Assembly: GCA_028712045.1 (NCBI GenBank)
Contig: JAQTRA010000043.1
Coordinates: 1-7,977, forward strand
Direction: 5' to 3'
Origin: Candidatus Omnitrophota bacterium
Lineage (GTDB): Bacteria > Omnitrophota > Koll11 > Gygaellales > Profunditerraquicolaceae
DNA length: 7,977 nt
Part shown: one piece after another, positions 7,155-7,977 of the stretch
Position numbering within the stretch: the stretch's first letter is position 1
How the letters are laid out: every line of letters starts with the position of its first letter
Made by a program: the position numbers and the translations under genes
The notes under the pieces: model-generated
Told to the model about the DNA's origin: nothing
Databases searched by the model: none
The model's input: the letters and a program-made list of their open reading frames with translations, nothing else

Positions 7155-7977
7155 ATGATAATTTTTTCAACCAAAGAAGACAAGCGTTTAATAACTGAGA
7201 TACCTGATTCCAGCTTTTTTTTACCCGGAGGCAAAAACCTGTGTTTTTTAATTCACGGGCTTACCGGAACGCCTAAAGAAGTGGGCTCGATTGCCCAGCG
7301 TTTAAATAAACAGGGATTTTCCGTAGCTGCGCCCTTAATGCTCAATCACAATAAATCCATCTCCTGCCTTAAAAGGACCGCCTGGCAGGATATTTATAGT
7401 GCTATGCGCCACGAATTTCTAAAATACGCTAAAGATTACGAGAATATTTTTGTGGCGGGATTATCCAGCGGCGCTTTGCTGGGCATATTGCTAACTCATG
7501 AATTTCCGGATAAAATAAAAGCATTAAATTGTTTTTCGCCTACCCTTTTTTATGACGGCTGGGGTAATCCTAAATCCAGGATTTTTTTACCATTAATTTA
7601 TAAAACGCCATTTAAATACTGGATATACTTTAAAGAAGAATATCCTTATGGCCTGAAAAATGAACGTTTGCGCTCTAAAGTTGAAAGTTTTTATAAGGAC
7701 GCTAAACTATTTGATTACAGCAAAGTGCATCTTTACGGCTATCCGGTAATCCCGGTATCCTGCATGTACCAAAACTCACTTTTGGCCAAGAAAGTAATCT
7801 CTATACTTAAAGATATACACACGCCAATACAACTACTGCAGGCCAGGGATGATGACGTGACCAGCCCGAAAAATTCTTATTATATCTATAATCGGGTGAA
7901 GTCAGCGGCTAAAGAAATAATTTTTCTGGAAAATTCCTACCACATTATTACCGCAGATCAGGAAAGGGATAAAGTTT
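7155..7977 (+). CDS. Est30-like alpha/beta hydrolase (carboxylesterase/lysophospholipase type), cut by window edge
   Basis: The first 274 residues are present, and probably only the last few are missing. The alpha/beta-hydrolase triad is visible: oxyanion motif HGLTGT (34-39), nucleophile elbow G102-L-S104-S-G106, an acid among D232-D234 (ARDDDVTSP) and H263 (NSYHIITADQERD). The C-terminal motif matches that of Geobacillus Est30 (GHVITLDQEKD), so this belongs to the carboxylesterase group that hydrolyses short to medium acyl esters or monoacylglycerols. The region at about residues 135-215 is a lid or insertion rich in aromatic residues (KYWIYFKEEYPYG). No signal peptide is seen, so it acts in the cytoplasm or at the inner membrane face. 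The ATG follows AAGG by 4 bp and the aminotransferase stop by 9 bp, so the two are cotranscribed. It may remove or transfer an acyl group in the same envelope pathway; that is inference. Confidence 0.88.
   Translation, partial: MIIFSTKEDKRLITEIPDSSFFLPGGKNLCFLIHGLTGTPKEVGSIAQRLNKQGFSVAAPLMLNHNKSISCLKRTAWQDIYSAMRHEFLKYAKDYENIFVAGLSSGALLGILLTHEFPDKIKALNCFSPTLFYDGWGNPKSRIFLPLIYKTPFKYWIYFKEEYPYGLKNERLRSKVESFYKDAKLFDYSKVHLYGYPVIPVSCMYQNSLLAKKVISILKDIHTPIQLLQARDDDVTSPKNSYYIYNRVKSAAKEIIFLENSYHIITADQERDKV

Overview
The window looks like chromosomal DNA of an anaerobic bacterium with an AT-leaning genome. The basis is an oxygen-sensitive iron-sulfur enzyme of the hybrid cluster protein family beside an Rrf2-type regulator, plus clean bacterial Shine-Dalgarno sites and sigma70-like promoters. 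A deep-branching anaerobe such as Omnitrophota fits the overall style, but this is only a guess. No insertion sequence, CRISPR array, tRNA or rRNA is visible. Both edges cut genes: hcp at the left and an alpha/beta hydrolase at the right.

Left block (1-1571, all on the minus strand). A strong promoter (TTGACA, 16 bp, TATCAT) lies just after the stop codon of the preceding permease gene. It is covered by a perfect 9-bp inverted repeat with a 7-bp spacer, which looks like an operator. The transcript would first carry a 27-codon, Cys- and Arg-rich leader ORF with a very good ribosome binding site. It then carries an Rrf2-family regulator with three candidate Fe-S cysteines, and then a hybrid cluster protein of the short (class III-like) kind. 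The simplest reading is an autoregulated nitrosative/redox stress operon. The leader ORF is the least explained item in the window.

Middle block (1579-5832, all on the minus strand). Five genes lie head to tail with gaps of 5, 0, 9 and 13 bp: a FemAB/GNAT-like acyltransferase, two half-size EamA/SMR-type membrane proteins that are paralogues of each other, an ArsB/NhaD-type ion transporter, and a DUF318/ArsP-type permease. The spacing argues for one operon. The first three genes suggest handling of a cell-envelope precursor. The last two suggest export of a small ion, metalloid or metal.

Right block (5925-7977, plus strand). A DegT/DnrJ/EryC1/StrS-type PLP aminotransferase is followed after 9 bp by an Est30-like alpha/beta hydrolase. 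This pair diverges from the acyltransferase across a 92-bp region holding two overlapping candidate promoters. Aminotransferase, acyltransferase and paired half-size EamA proteins together resemble an amino-sugar or lipid-linked modification module, somewhat like ArnB with ArnE/ArnF. The substrate cannot be read from the sequence.
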